Assembly (NCBI GenBank): GCA_016802295.1
Contig: JAESIW010000137.1
Location: 3,875,961-3,939,960, forward strand
Direction: 5' to 3'
Source: Brachionus rotundiformis
Taxonomy: Eukaryota > Rotifera > Eurotatoria > Ploima > Brachionidae
DNA length: 64,000 bases
The notes beneath the pieces are model-generated. The model was not told the origin of the DNA and did no database searches. It was given only the letters and a program-made list of their open reading frames with translations. Below are positions 35,530-47,760 of the stretch, one piece after another (the stretch's first letter is position 1; the number at the start of each line of letters is the position of its first letter). Made by a program: the position numbers and the translations under genes.

Positions 35530-36711
35530 TGAATATAAAAAATTAATTACTTCATAAATATATATTTTATCAAGGATAATTTATATTTAATAATAAAAAA
35601 ATCATTTTTTGTTTTCCAAGATTAATTCGTCCTGTATAAATGTTGCTTATACCAGTGCCTTTGTAGGAAATGCATCCCCAGATACCAGCTGACCCTCCAC
35701 CGTTTTGTAACCTTGGTATACGGAATTTTGGATTAAACTTTTCATTTTTAAACCTTTTTACGATTACTCTTGACTTTGAAGACCTCAAAATTGGACTCGT
35801 CACTGAAGATAATTCTTGACCAATTATTAATTGTCCAATTAAGTCTCTGTTTACACCACTTGTATCTTTTTTGTCTATCTTTTATGGTTAAAAAGGGTTT
35901 TCTGACCGCTGTATGGGACTCTAAAAGCTTTTTTTTTTGAGAAATCTCATTCCAGTAGACTTACTTATCCTAACCCCTTGAGTCTTAGAATTAAAATCAG
36001 TGGCGAGTTTTTGATAGCTAGATGTAGGGTCTTTTCTTATTTATTTTCCAAAAATTATCTCTAAGTAATTTTCATCCCTAAAAGTCAACTTTCAAGGTCT
36101 ACCAGAACGGCTTCGATCAGACACAGTACCAGCCTCTTCATATCATTTTTTAGTTGAAGAGACACATCTTGTAGATACTCCTAACATGTTGGCTATCTCA
36201 TTTTGCTTTTTATCTCCACTTTTTAGCAGACCAATGATCTGCCATTTTAGTGGTCTCGAGACAATTTTTTTTCCCAATTTTTGGTAATTTTTTGGCAAAA
36301 TTAAGATTTTTTGGTTAAGCTATTTTGAAAGGACCTAAGTAGTTGGAGAGTATTTATTTTAAGCAGTTTTAGAGCACAATTTAATCAAAATTAGAAGCTA
36401 TTTAAGAATTAATCATTAAGGTGTGAAAAAAGGTAGCAATGGTTGCTAAAACTTTAGGTTTACCCGAATTTCTAAACTTTTGCACCGACTTTTATTTTTT
36501 ATTTTTAGAGGAAGTTTTTTCATTATAAATATTTAAAAGTTAATTATATTTTTATTCTGAGTGTTATATATCAAATTGTAGAGAAAAAATTCTACAAATT
36601 AGTGCTTATATTTTTTTTCTTTTGCACTCAATTTTTCGTAAAAAACAACAAGTAAACAATTTAAGATAAATAAAATAACCAATTTCTAAACTTTTGCAAC
36701 ATACTGTATAA
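35530..36711 (-). mobile_element. Truncated Tc1/mariner transposon relic
   Basis: Read on the minus strand, a helix-turn-helix part (WQIIGLLKSG...EIANMLGVSTRCV) lies near 36090-36300. A DDE part follows (NWSRIIFSDESNF near 35790-35830, then WGCISYKGTG near 35670). The frame is broken by stops and shifts, and the rest of the catalytic domain is missing: the homology ends near 35580, right after the metalloprotease gene. The outer end reads CTTTTGCAACATACTGTA near 36691-36708. The other Tc1 relic in this window ends with a similar GACATACTGTA, supporting one family with a CAGTATGT terminus. No matching inverted repeat was found on the left, so it is truncated. Confidence 0.8.
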
Positions 36712-37688
36712 AGTTATAATAGAAATGTCTATCTTTTGTTATAATTTACTAAAATAGCTTACAAAGATAAGAATCAAGTTGAAGTATCTCTTTATGATTT
36801 AGAAAAGTATTATGTATCTTTTATACAAACAACATATCCAAGACAAATACTTAGCCTAGTTCCAAATGAATTACATTGGAACGAACTTGGCTACATAATG
36901 TAGTCAAATCTTTTTGTTAGAAGTAACAAATTAGTTCCATTATCCACTAATTACAAATCATTCTTTTAGTCAAGCAATTTTCCCAATACTTGATAGTTCC
37001 GGAATGATATTATCAAGTGGCCTAATTAGCAGTAGGGCTGTCTAGCGGAGCTAAAGATAGATTATTCATTGAATTTTCATTCACTGAATGACGTACAAGT
37101 CTGTTTTTTGTGCAAGTGGACTCATTTTTTTATTTAAATGGTTCTTTTCATATTAAGACATGCTAAAATTATCTCAGTTAACTATAATTTTATGATTCTA
37201 TAAAGATATTGAACTCAATTTCATTGAAAATTCATTAAAAAATCATCAAATAATTGTGATTTATTTTTAAAATTAGATGAGAAAAACTTTTGATCCTTTT
37301 TTCCCCCATATTTACCAATGTGTGACCCACTGATGATTTTATTAAAAATTTATTTTTTCTGGGCTGGTATCTACAATTACATTAAGAGACGGTAAAATGA
37401 CTGTGTAGTGTGAAAGCTAATTGTCTCCTGGAAATAGTTGCCTAATATAATTTCAGCCCATCAAGAAGAACTAAAAGGGGATTTTATTAGATTTTCATAT
37501 TCTGATTTTCACTGATTGTTTCAGTATCTGGGTTGAAGCATTTTTTATGAGGTTGGTAAATAGCTCACAACCATTAAAATTTTTAATCAAAAAAAAATTA
37601 AACAATCTTAATTTTTTATTTAAAAATTAACCTTTTTTTAAATAAGTTTTCATTAAATCAAAAAAAGTTGAACCATTATAGATAAAAA
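36712..37688. other. Intergenic with coding-like debris
   Basis: A run of about 50 open codons on the plus strand near 36752-36904 (KNQVEVSLYDLEKYYVSFI then PRQILSLVPNELHWNELGYI) ends at TAG and has no start. It reads like decayed coding sequence, probably from a mobile element, but no domain was recognised. The remainder, including a less AT-rich patch at 36990-37110, shows no gene. Confidence 0.4.
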
Positions 37689-40467
37689 TTATGTAAAGGG
37701 AAGATAATTTGAAAATAGAAAAGTTCCTATTAGAGTATAAAAAATAAAGTAATAAAATATAAATTTGAGATTGTTGTCCTGTTTTATTTTGTTCCATATG
37801 AAGTCAAAATTTAACTCTTTATCTTGGACTTTTTCTTTAATGATTGATGCTGTCCACCAGTAAATCAATGGATTGGAAGAACATATAAATCTAGTTGACA
37901 CCTAGTTGAATAGCCAAAATTTTTAACAAATACTTATTTGTTTTTATCTATGCTACTTACTTGAACATGCATAAAAAATAGCGATGAGACCAACAAAATT
38001 ACCAAATGAATGACAAAAGGATGTAGGTTGGCTTTAAAAGATTTTTCCATCAGTCCAAACAGATTGTAAAGTTTACTGCTTTCCATTTTGCGCTCAAAAC
38101 CAGCAATACTTTGGACCGATAACCAAAAAATCGGCGTAGCTAGAGCAAAATTGGGTATTTGCTTCCAGTGCCAGTAATTCAAAAAACCTACTTTCCAATA
38201 CACTGACTGAATATAGGAATAAGAAAATGGCAATGCTTTAAAACACCAGTCACTTTTAGGCATATCATAAAAAATTTTAAATCCATTCTCTCTTGCATAC
38301 GAATATAGATTGTCGTCTATTGAAACTGGTACGTCACTTTGGCAAAAAATTTTGTACAAATAGAGCTGATAAGCAACAAAAGCACTTGAAATAAATGCTA
38401 TTTGAGTTACCAATTTGATTGCTGTAGCTAGGAAACATTTTAATGAGCGCTCTGAAATCAAAAATTTTCTACCATTTACAAATGCCAGGTACCCAAAGTT
38501 AAGCAAGCCATTTGACCTGGTTAAACTGGCGAGAAAAAAAGCCAACACGGCCAAAAACTCTTTCGAGCTATATGTATAAAACATACCCATAAAAGTAAGC
38601 ATTGAGTAAAGACTCTCCGTGTAGCAAGATGAAAAAAATATGTTGGCCGGATTTAAATTAAAGCAGCAAACTGCAAATAAACCAATTCGATCATCTTGGA
38701 ACACGGTAATGGTCAGCTTGTACAAGTAAATGGTTGAGATGGTAAAAAAAAGTAGATTTAGAAGAACTGCGGAGAGAAGAAAGTTTCCAATCAAAGTGGT
38801 CAGCAAGCGTATACTGAGAGGGTAGAGTGGAAAAAAAGCACCACTATGCTCAAATATGTACCCGTTTTCGGCAATGTGTAAAAAGTGCTTCGCATCCCAA
38901 TTACCAAATCCATGCAGAAAAAAATCAATTAGAGAATGCGAACTTTTTGGCGGGTTGAAAGCGTCAGCTTGATGATCTTCAATTGCATGATTTGAAATAA
39001 ACTAAATATTAATATTGTTAAATTATATTAAATTAAAAATTTTTGAATTCAAATTTATTTTTAGTTTTTTTATAGAGATATTTTTTAAATATTAGAATGT
39101 CTTATTTTTGAACTAAAAACAGTTCAAATGTCCAAATATTGCCAAAGATATATCCACAATATTTAAAAAAATTAATTAGAAAAAAATTTTAACTTTTATT
39201 TATTAATTTTTATCGCGTCTTCAATTTTGAATTCAAATTATTTGGCAAAAAATAAATGATAAATTACTTTTAATAAGAAAATATTTCGATACAATTTTTA
39301 AATTAAATTATTTTGTTTTTAATTTTAAATTAGAAATGCTGATTTACATGAGAATCAATTTTATCAGAAGTAAACTTTTTAAAACAAACAGGACATTCTA
39401 TTAAATTATCAAGAATAACTATTTCATCTTTAACAATCTTTTCATCATCTAAAAAGATAATATCACCATCTTTTTTTTTTAAATATGAATCTAATTTATT
39501 CACTGATCCATTATCTGGTTCGTGTTTTCGTTTCTTGGCAACTGAACTTGGTTTTTTTTCACCATTCTGAGATAATCCTAGAAAAGAGTCGAGTGTCAAT
39601 GATTTGTCGGCTTTTTCCTTTTTTTGTGTTGATTTTTTGGCGAAATTTTCTGGTTCAGAGACCTTTTCAAATGTTCCATTGCATTTGGCGGCATGTGAAG
39701 CCCACCAGGTGTCGTTTTTGCCCGGTGCTCGGTTCATAGAACGCTTGACAAAGCCGTAAAAGGGAGCCATCTTTTGACAAGGCCCATTGCATCGCCATAC
39801 ATGTTGTCTTGCATGTCGCACCTCGTCATGGAACGAGTGGTAAACAGTTATGTTGGTATTGGCAAGCTTGTTAATGCGGTTCATGTGACCCTTGAATTCG
39901 TCGCCGTGCTCGCCACGGTCTTTAAAATTTCTGGTAAGATACAAGTAGGCATGTATCATTTCGTGCAGCAGAGTCTCGACCAGATCCTTGCGCGGCCGAA
40001 ATTTGAGCAACGGCTCGCTTAGGCGGATTATCCCTCCTTCACGAAGGTAGAAAATTCCAGCGCATATGGTCATGCGTTTGGACCATTCGACAATACAAGA
40101 GCCAAGACGGTTCCAGAAGTATAATTTGTCAAATTCTTGAAACATGACACGAATGTCTGGACAAGGATCAATGAGTTCCCAGGTTGGATCGTTTAAGTTG
40201 GTGATCAATTGTGCGTCAATGTTCAGGTTTTGCTTTTTTTCATCTGACTCGGAATCAAACTGCATTTGGGTCTGTAGCGCAAGTGCAAACTCGTCAGAGT
40301 CTCCTTGATCCAGTAAGTCAAAGTCATTTATGGTAAAAATTTTTGGCATTTTTTATGTTGTATCGAAATATTTTTTGTTTATACTAAAGAAAAAGCTAGA
40401 ATACCTGTATTATGAATATGGTAAGACGTGAAGATGCGCTTAGGAGCACCAAACTATACAAATTCAT
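37689..40467 (-). CDS. PIGV: GPI mannosyltransferase 2 (PIG-V), 3 exons
   Basis: Exons 40467-40405, 39001-37961 and 37901-37689 join in phase 0 to 438 aa. PIG-V adds the second mannose to the GPI anchor precursor on the lumenal side of the ER. Exon 1 codes the short first helix (MNLYSLVLLSASSRLTIFII). Exon 2 opens with the family signature: HQADAFNPP, then HGFGNWDAKHFLHIAENGY and EHSGAFFPLYP, followed by repeated membrane helices including NPANIFFSSCYTESLYS. The exon 2/3 join gives HVQVSTRFICSSNPLIYWW, a conserved end of the family. The length is slightly below the human 493 aa. Intron 1 (1.4 kb) contains the entire SPRTN gene on the same strand. Confidence 0.9.
39330..40349 (-). CDS. SPRTN: SprT-like DNA-protein-crosslink protease (Spartan)
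   Basis: Intronless, 339 aa. Spartan is a DNA-dependent metalloprotease that degrades DNA-protein crosslinks at stalled forks. The SprT domain spans about residues 55-215: LYFWNRLGSCIVEWSKRM, the zinc/catalytic HEMIHAYLYL, then GHGDEFK-like GEHGDEFKGHM, and a C-terminal zinc ribbon (WRCNGPC...AKCNGTF). A basic, low-complexity linker follows, with a possible PCNA-type segment (NKLDSYLKKK, lacking the usual Gln and aromatics, so uncertain). The C-terminus is a UBZ-type ubiquitin-binding finger (CPVCFKKF...IDSHVNQHF), where the last ligand is His rather than the usual Cys. The gene lies inside PIGV intron 1, same strand. Confidence 0.94.
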   Translation of the reverse strand: MPKIFTINDFDLLDQGDSDEFALALQTQMQFDSESDEKKQNLNIDAQLITNLNDPTWELIDPCPDIRVMFQEFDKLYFWNRLGSCIVEWSKRMTICAGIFYLREGGIIRLSEPLLKFRPRKDLVETLLHEMIHAYLYLTRNFKDRGEHGDEFKGHMNRINKLANTNITVYHSFHDEVRHARQHVWRCNGPCQKMAPFYGFVKRSMNRAPGKNDTWWASHAAKCNGTFEKVSEPENFAKKSTQKKEKADKSLTLDSFLGLSQNGEKKPSSVAKKRKHEPDNGSVNKLDSYLKKKDGDIIFLDDEKIVKDEIVILDNLIECPVCFKKFTSDKIDSHVNQHF

Positions 40468-42450
40468 TCGCTTCTTGTTATGAAACCAAGATTTAATATT
40501 ATTATAATTATTAAAAATTTTATATGTATATACTTTAATTAAGAAATAAGTTAACAAATTTTATTCAAAAATTTTCAAATTTTTTTTCACTTTTTTATGG
40601 TCTTTTACCTCAGCGATTTAAAAATTGTATTCTTAGATGATAACTACGATCAAACTGATCTGTTTGGCTGAAGATATTTTCAAATATTATTTAAGATAAA
40701 AAGGTTAAACTTAATTTCTGTTTTATATTTTAATGAGCAAAAAAATTTTAAAAAATATTTATAAATTATCCAAAGTAGACTAGTTAATATAAAATCTTTG
40801 GTTAAGTAATTTCTATCGGAATTTATGTTTGATAAACTTTTGAAATGATAAAGTTTATCATACCAAAAAAATTTCAAAATAGATGTGATGAGACTTAGAT
40901 GAGAATTATTTTCAAATTCTTAAATAAATTTTTTGAATTTATTCTAAAAGATAATAAAAAATTTATTTTAATATTTTCTTTTGGATAAAAATAATGCTGA
41001 AATCGATAAAATTTTGAACAAAATTTGCAGAAAATATTAAGTGTTGAACATAAATTTGTTTTTGTTTTAAATTATTATTCAGGTTTATTTAAACAATAAA
41101 CTCTAAGCCTATTTTATTGTAAAAAATCTGCTTTAAATATTTTTTATTCTAAAATAAGAAGTTACTGAGGGCTAATTAAGTAAAGTTGATCTTCAGCTAA
41201 TTTTCAATTATAAATTAAATTTTTATTTACAAAATTATATTTGCTATAAATGTGGTATTAAATGCAATTATTAAAATAATAATAATAATACAACTATTAG
41301 ACGTATACTTAGATTATTTTATTATTTTAAACTTTTTCTAAATTTAATTAAAATCTCAATTTATTAATTAGTTTTTATATGTTTATTTATTGTTTTTATA
41401 TCATAAACGCGTTTTCAATCGTGATTTTAATTAACACTTTTTGACATGTTATTATTTTTAATTAATTGTAACCCTCTTGTGAAGGCTTTCCTTCATCACT
41501 TTTTTAAAACTTTTTTTTTCTAATTTAGCAATTACAGCTCCAATTTAAAAGTTAAATATTTTCTTTTTTTTAAATTTTAAAAATTATTATTCCATATTAT
41601 AGCTTTTTACCATAAACAACTTTATTTTATTTAAATTTTTGTTTTATGTATTTGACTTTTGCTTCTAATTCATGGAAATTTTTTACGAATAGTCTTAAGT
41701 GTATAAAGCTCGCTTCTAAGGTTTCCAAAATTCATCAAAGCCAATAAAAGCTTGATTTTGTTTTAAATTTTTTTTCAAAATTAAAGAGACTATTTCTTAA
41801 TGAAATTAAGTAATTTTATTTTTAATAAATTCAAGTGGTTTAAGAAAATTTTAAGTAAAATCTAAATTCTTCCAGGATCGCATTTTTGCCAAGTCTCGAA
41901 AGCTTTAACTAATACTCGTTATTTAAGGTCTTCCAAATTCAAACTAAAAGTCATCTTAAGCCTCTAAATAAACATAAATAACTAAAAAGAGCTGGTTATT
42001 GGCATTTATGGTGCTTGGCACATTTGGCCCAATTAAAATAAAGCTAAGGGTCCTGGCTATTCATCTTGAGCGTTCTTACTAAGAGCACTTAGAGGACTCG
42101 TCTAGTTATTGATTGTTAGGTAAGAGCGATCTAAATTGGTTAGAGTCTCAGGTAAAGCATAAGTAGCTTAAAGCACATAATAAACATTTGACGAGTGACA
42201 AGCGCTTGGAAAAACCAAGCGATCTTGACAAATTATTAACTAACTTGAATCTGACAATTTAGAATCCAGGGAAACTTTGACTTCACTATTTGAAAAAACA
42301 AAACGTAAACAGCTTATTGGTAACCAAGTGCATATACAAGCTATTTTGAAAATAAAAGAAAAAAAAATTTGCATGTTTTTGGCTTTATTTTCTAGATATA
42401 TTTGAGCCAAGTTTTAAAAATTTAATCAGGAATATTTAGCTCGGACCAGG
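40468..42450. other. Intergenic upstream of CCP5
   Basis: AT-rich for most of its length, including a short AAT repeat near 41277-41290. The last 450 bp are less AT-rich and may hold the promoter of the carboxypeptidase gene. They contain a small hairpin at 42203-42221 (CGCTTGG, five A, CCAAGCG). No coding frame was seen. Confidence 0.4.
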
Positions 42451-45400
42451 ATGGACGATTCACAGATCGTTCTGTTTGCAGATTTTGACTCGGGCAACAT
42501 GGCCCGCTATGAGAGAGTGTCAAAATCGAGTAGTCAAGTGGTGCAGAGCCAACCATCAAACCAAAACTCAAATCTAGTCGAAGGCTCAGAGCAAGTGAAT
42601 CCGGTTCAGCCAATTCAGCAAAAATATGACATCGAGTTCAATGTGTGGACCAGGCCCGATTGTGACGGAACGCCAGTGGGTCCGAATCCCAATCGGACAT
42701 GGTTTTATTTTGGTGTACGTGGTGGACATGGAAAATTTATCAAATTTAATCTCATGAATCTGAACAGACAGGGAAGACTGTTCGAAATGGGCATGCTACC
42801 TGTTTTCAAGACCGTACCAGGTCACGAAAAGTGGTCCAGAGTTTACATAAAGCCAACTTGGCAGACCATAGACAATCAATTTTATATGTCGTTTATACAT
42901 CGCTTCTCAGATCGAAAAGATTCGATCACTTATTTTGCTTTTTGCTATCCACACTCTTACCAAGACTGTCAGACAATGCTAGATGAGTATGACAAACAGT
43001 TCGAGTACTGTAAGAGTCTCAAAGCTGATAACTGGTAAATAATTGTCCAAATATTTATTTAATTATATGTTTGTTTATTAAGTAAAGTAGATTAAATTAA
43101 ATTTTATTTAATTTACTTTTTCAATGGCTTTAATTAAATTTAAATGGGTGGTGGTAGTTTATTGTGAAGAAAAAGTTATTTTTAATTAAAATTAAACAAG
43201 GCACACAATCATTTTATTCTATTTTTTTATCAAAGCTTTATTTTTTAACAAGGGATTTTAGTCATGAAATGAATACCAATGATTGGTCTAGGATTTTTAT
43301 CCCTTATCTTCTTTACATTTGCATCAAATTCCATCAATAGTTTACTTTTTACCTCAGCTGTCCAACTCTGATCAACCGTTTTAATTGCTTCTCTCTGACT
43401 TGTGGTGGCCATCTATTATCGCTGCTACCATGTTATATATTATGGGACAATGGAAAGATTGCTTTAACTAATTGTTTATTTAACTATAAAATTTGAGCAT
43501 AAATAATAATATAAAAGAGTTTCTTATATACTGAATCAAGTATGTGACAAGATCGTTGGAAGAATCTTTAAATATCCTTTGGTGCACATTTTTCTTTCAA
43601 AATATTTCCATTTAATTTATTTCAAAAAGGTTAAGGAACAATTCATACAATTCAAAAGTTAAAGAATAGTAATAAGTTTTAATTATTTAGATTTTTTTCT
43701 TATGATATGATTAAAATTTAGAAGATGTTTGAGGATATTCGTGGAGGTATGTTCTTCTTTGTTTTTAATATGTTTTTTTGATATGTTCAAGCAAGAGCTC
43801 CTTCAGTAAACCAGAAAAAAAATAAAAAGTTGGTTGGAAACAAAAATAATTTTTGCAAGCAAGGTGGTTAGTTACATAGTGATAATAAGGGAAGTATACG
43901 GATGTTAAAAAGAAGTTTATGATTAAATAAATAAATATCGAGTATCAAGAAAAGTAAGGGAAAAATTATAATTTTTAGTAAATTAAGTTGCGTTTGGAAA
44001 AAATTCGTCAATAGTCAGGTAAAGACTACACAATGGAATTGCAACGTTACATAAGCATTACACCAAAGCTTAGACGCACGCGCATTTTTTTCAAAACAAA
44101 GGAATTATTGATTAGAATTAAGATAAAAGAATAGTAAGAATAGTTCTGTATTTAAATTTATCTATTATCATAAGTTTCTGCCTTCTCGTTTCACTTGTAA
44201 AACCTTTTTATTCATTTTTTAAAAAGTTTCCTAAGTTCTTTCGGTCACAGACACTGAATCGAAACTTGTATATCAGCTTTTTATTAATCAAATTAACACA
44301 TATTTAATAGATAATTTTTGAATTTAAAATACTTATAAATCCATTTAAGTCCATTTATTATGTGCGTCATAACTTGGAAAATTTCTTTCAATTTTCCAGC
44401 TGAGTGTAAAATCTTAAATTATCATGTATTTAGTATCAACTTGAAGGAGAAAATGAGTATTAATAAGAATAATTTTTAAATAAATTTCTAAGACTAAATT
44501 TTAATTTATTAAGTTTTATTAAAAAAAAGATATGAAAAAACTAGTTAATTTTGAAGTTAATAATTGATTCGGTATTGGCGATGTATTAACTTTGTTATCA
44601 AAATTTGATATGCATTCCTAGCATTTCAATTTGTTAAGGGCTCAATAGGGACTTGAATAAAAATATTGAATTGTTTGGTATAATTTCTTTATTGTTTAAA
44701 TTGCAATTATAAACTAGATAAAACTATAAAAATCAAAACTACTATTTATAAGGGTTCTCAGGACTTCTAGCTTTCTAACGACATCTTGATTCAATAATTA
44801 AACTAACTTATGGAATATCATAAAGAATATGAGATGAATTTAAATCGTGCATGATAAAACTAATGAATTAAAGATAAAGACTGGAAGATGCAAGCTAAGA
44901 ATTATTTGTTAGTATGTAAACGTGGCTGTTGGGTAACAACTCTAATTTCTTTTGGAATATCGCTTTCCGCAATATCTTTTAATTCTGCTACAGTAACCCT
45001 GTGTGCTGATACTACCTTATCCAGGGAGTGAGCTAACGACTTAGCTTTGAAAATATTCAATGCTTTAAGGAATCGATAAGTGAGCCTATATCACTCATTT
45101 TCCAGAAAATAATTGGTTCTAATGCCACACAATGAGCTCGCTACTTTATCGCTGCTGCCAAATATGTTACTCGGTGTGATTTGGCCTAAGTCACCCTTAA
45201 ATAACTTCAGAGGAAGAGGTAGTAAATAAAATATAAGTGTGTTGAATAAACATTTTTGAAATTTTGGAAGCAAAAATATTAGTTAAAAATTTTTAAATCA
45301 CAACCCTTATTTATATTCAAACGTTATCCTTTTGATTAGTAATATCAAAGTTGGAATTTAAATAAATTGAATATTGACTTTAAAATTAATGAACGATTAA

Positions 45401-47760
45401 TATTCATAGTTTTGATTTGAATAATATATTTAATAGTAAAAGGGATAATCTTGAATGAAATAGAAGATAAATTTCATACCGTAAAATATCTTTTAATAAT
45501 TTTACAAAGTTGGATTAAGTCTCCAAAGTGGAAAGTGATAACAAAATATCTTTAATTTAAAAACAAATTCGATCTTTATCTTGAAATAAAAATTACTTTT
45601 TACCATTATTTTCTCAAACTAATCAAAATAATCAAGCCAAATAATTTTGTTACCAGGCTAATTGTTTGATTTAAAAGTGATGACGAAACAATCTATTACC
45701 ATCGTGAACTGCTTTGTCATTCTTTGGACAAAAGACGAATCGACTTGATAACTGTGAGCGCTTGTAACAATCTAACATTTGAAGTCGAGCCTCGCTTCGA
45801 CCCTGACTACTTGTTTCCCAAATGTGATACAGAGCCTAATCCGCGATGCTACAAGTTCGACAACAAAAGAGTGTATGTAATGTCGAGTCGTGTGCATCCA
45901 GGCGAAACGCCAGGCTCGTTTGTATTCAACGGTTTTTTGGAGTTCATACTGAGAAAAGATGACCCCAGAGCCAAAGTCCTAAGAAGAAATTTTGTTTTCA
46001 AATTGATTCCCATGCTGAATCCAGACGGTGTATCACGCGGCCATTACAGAACCGATCAATTGGGAGTGAACTTAAATCGGGTGTACAAAGACCCCGATTT
46101 CGACAGACATCCGAGCATTTATGCCGTCAAGAGCTTACTGGTTTATCACCATGTGCACAACCGCATCAGCAAAGAACACGACGGACTGAGCTTTGAAGGA
46201 CTGTTCAAGCTCGGTTACGACACAGAAAGCAAACAATCTCCCAAAGAAAAATTCATTTCGACATCTGCCTCGTTTGGATCAGAGCGCATTTTACCAACTA
46301 GTTTGACCAGATCCAGATCATTCAGTTTAAATTGTGGACAAGAGCTGGTGCCGACAAAGCTAAAGCCAAGCAAGTCGCTTGAAATAGGAAATGAAAATTC
46401 AGATGAAGATGACACCTATTCGGATGAACTGAAACCTAATCCCAACTCGGCTCACTTAAACGACCATAGGCTTACACTCATAAATCCATTTTGGAGCGGC
46501 ATAGCATTTTATGTCGACTTGCATGGTCACGCTGCCAAGCGTGGCTGCTTCATATATGGCAACTCGATAGAAAATGAGCTCTATCAGATTGAGAATGTGC
46601 TTTTTGCCAAGCTGATATCCATGAACAGTCAGCATTTTGATTTTGAAGGTTCCAACTTCTCGGTAAAGAACATGTTTATGAAGGACAAACGCGAGGGCCT
46701 GTCAAAAGAGGGCAGTGGGCGAGTGGCCATGTACAAAATCCTAGGTCTAATTCACAGCTACACTCTCGAGTGCTCCTATGCGGCCGGCCGCTCAATGAAC
46801 ACAATCGCCGCGGCTGCCAACTGCAATCCCCGATTCGGCACCATCAGTCCACCGTTGCACACAGATCTTCCGCCAAAATTCCAAATAGAACATTATGCGG
46901 ACGTGGGCAAGGCTCTTGCCATCGCTGCGCTAGACATATCAGAGACCAATCCTCACACTAGAGTGACCAATTCGAGCTTTGGCAACCTTGAGTCAGTCCG
47001 CAATTGGATCAAGTTTTACATACGGTCAAAAAATGGAGGAGGTATTGTCAGCAACAATCAGTCAAGCTTGATGAGTTTGAAAAAGACTGCAGCAAAAGCC
47101 AAGACTAGCACGGCTACTAAGCCGGTGCGGCTATCACAGATATCAAGACAAGTGGTTACCAAGACCAAGAATCAGAGAAGTAGTGTCGATGGGGATCTGG
47201 CGAATGAAGAAAAAGCTAAGATGAAAAAAAACCTCTCACTTAGCATGAAAAGTAGCAATGTAAATTCATCGGACATACTTGAGAGTGTCGAGTCGAGACT
47301 CGGTCATAGAAAGCTGATGCCTATCAGCAAAGCAACTGTTGGCCTGGGAAATAATTCGACTCTGTTGTTCAATAAGGTCAACAGTTCAGAGCCTGTTGTT
47401 AAAAAGAAGTTTTTTTCATCTGGAGAATTTAGAAAATCGGATTCAAGGCAAAGTGTGATGAGAAGAGATGTTAAGAGCGAGATAGGTTCAAACAATGAAG
47501 ATGAAGAGCTAGAAAGACCACAATTTTATGTTCAAAATGAGGAGTTTTGTCGAGAAAAAAACGATCTGATCGACAAAATAGAGAAAATTGATTTCGCTGA
47601 CTCAGAAGCTTTAAAGAATGAATCTTATGAAACATTCAATCCTGTCAGTGTTAATCAATCTATTGAGCCTGTAAAAACGCTTAAAGCTGTCAAATCTCAG
47701 TCCATAAATTTGCTATTAAGTGATTTTAACAAAAAAATTGTTCGTCTTAAACGAAAATAA
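42451..47760 (+). CDS. AGBL5: Cytosolic carboxypeptidase 5 (tubulin deglutamylase), 2 exons
   Basis: Exons 42451-43034 and 45678-47760 join (TG|T) to 888 aa across a 2.6 kb intron. CCP5 removes branch-point glutamates from polyglutamylated tubulin. Exon 1 is the CCP N-terminal beta-sandwich, with FADFDSGNMARYERV and WTRPDCDGTP...RTWFYFGVRG typical of this subfamily. Exon 2 opens with ETIYYHRELLCHSLDKRRID, then the zinc site HPGE (about residues 267-270), NPDGVSRGHYRTDQLGVNLNR (substrate Arg/Asn), the third ligand in YVDLHGHAAKRGCF, and the catalytic Glu in SYTLECSYAAGR. An acidic/Ser-rich insert sits between strands, as in other CCP5 proteins. A long basic, Ser-rich tail follows. All catalytic residues are present. 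AATAAA overlaps the stop codon. Confidence 0.95.
43035..45677. other. Large CCP5 intron with repeat-like debris
   Basis: The only long intron of this gene. It contains two minus-strand coding-like patches, near 43245-43412 and 44930-45290. The second reads VVSAHRVTVAELKDIAESDI...PKEIRVVTQQP and, in another frame, SDKVASSLCGIRTNYFLENE. Both patches carry GCAGCGATA-like strings (43420s and 45147). Decayed mobile-element sequence is the simplest reading, but no diagnostic domain was found. Confidence 0.45.
43245..43412 (-). CDS. Short ORF (55 aa) in the CCP5 intron, unidentified
   Basis: An ATG-to-TAA frame of 55 codons, antisense to the host gene: MATTSQREAIKTVDQSW, then a helix-like KSKLLMEFDANVKKIRDK, then PRPIIGIHFMTKIPC. 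The composition is balanced, unlike the poly-K/N/F frames that AT-rich noise gives. No family is recognised. It may be a mobile-element ORF start, a nested small gene, or the first exon of something larger (no clear donor). Confidence 0.3.
   Translation of the reverse strand: MATTSQREAIKTVDQSWTAEVKSKLLMEFDANVKKIRDKNPRPIIGIHFMTKIPC

Noticed and set aside
40680..40877. 65-codon minus-strand frame
   Set aside because: Low-complexity F/K/Y/N/L content typical of chance in this sequence; no start context or splice partner.
42203..42221. Hairpin CGCTTGG-A5-CCAAGCG as a terminator or regulatory stem
   Set aside because: Only 7 bp of stem, no downstream T tract of note, and the genome is eukaryotic. 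Kept only as a remark in the intergenic entry.
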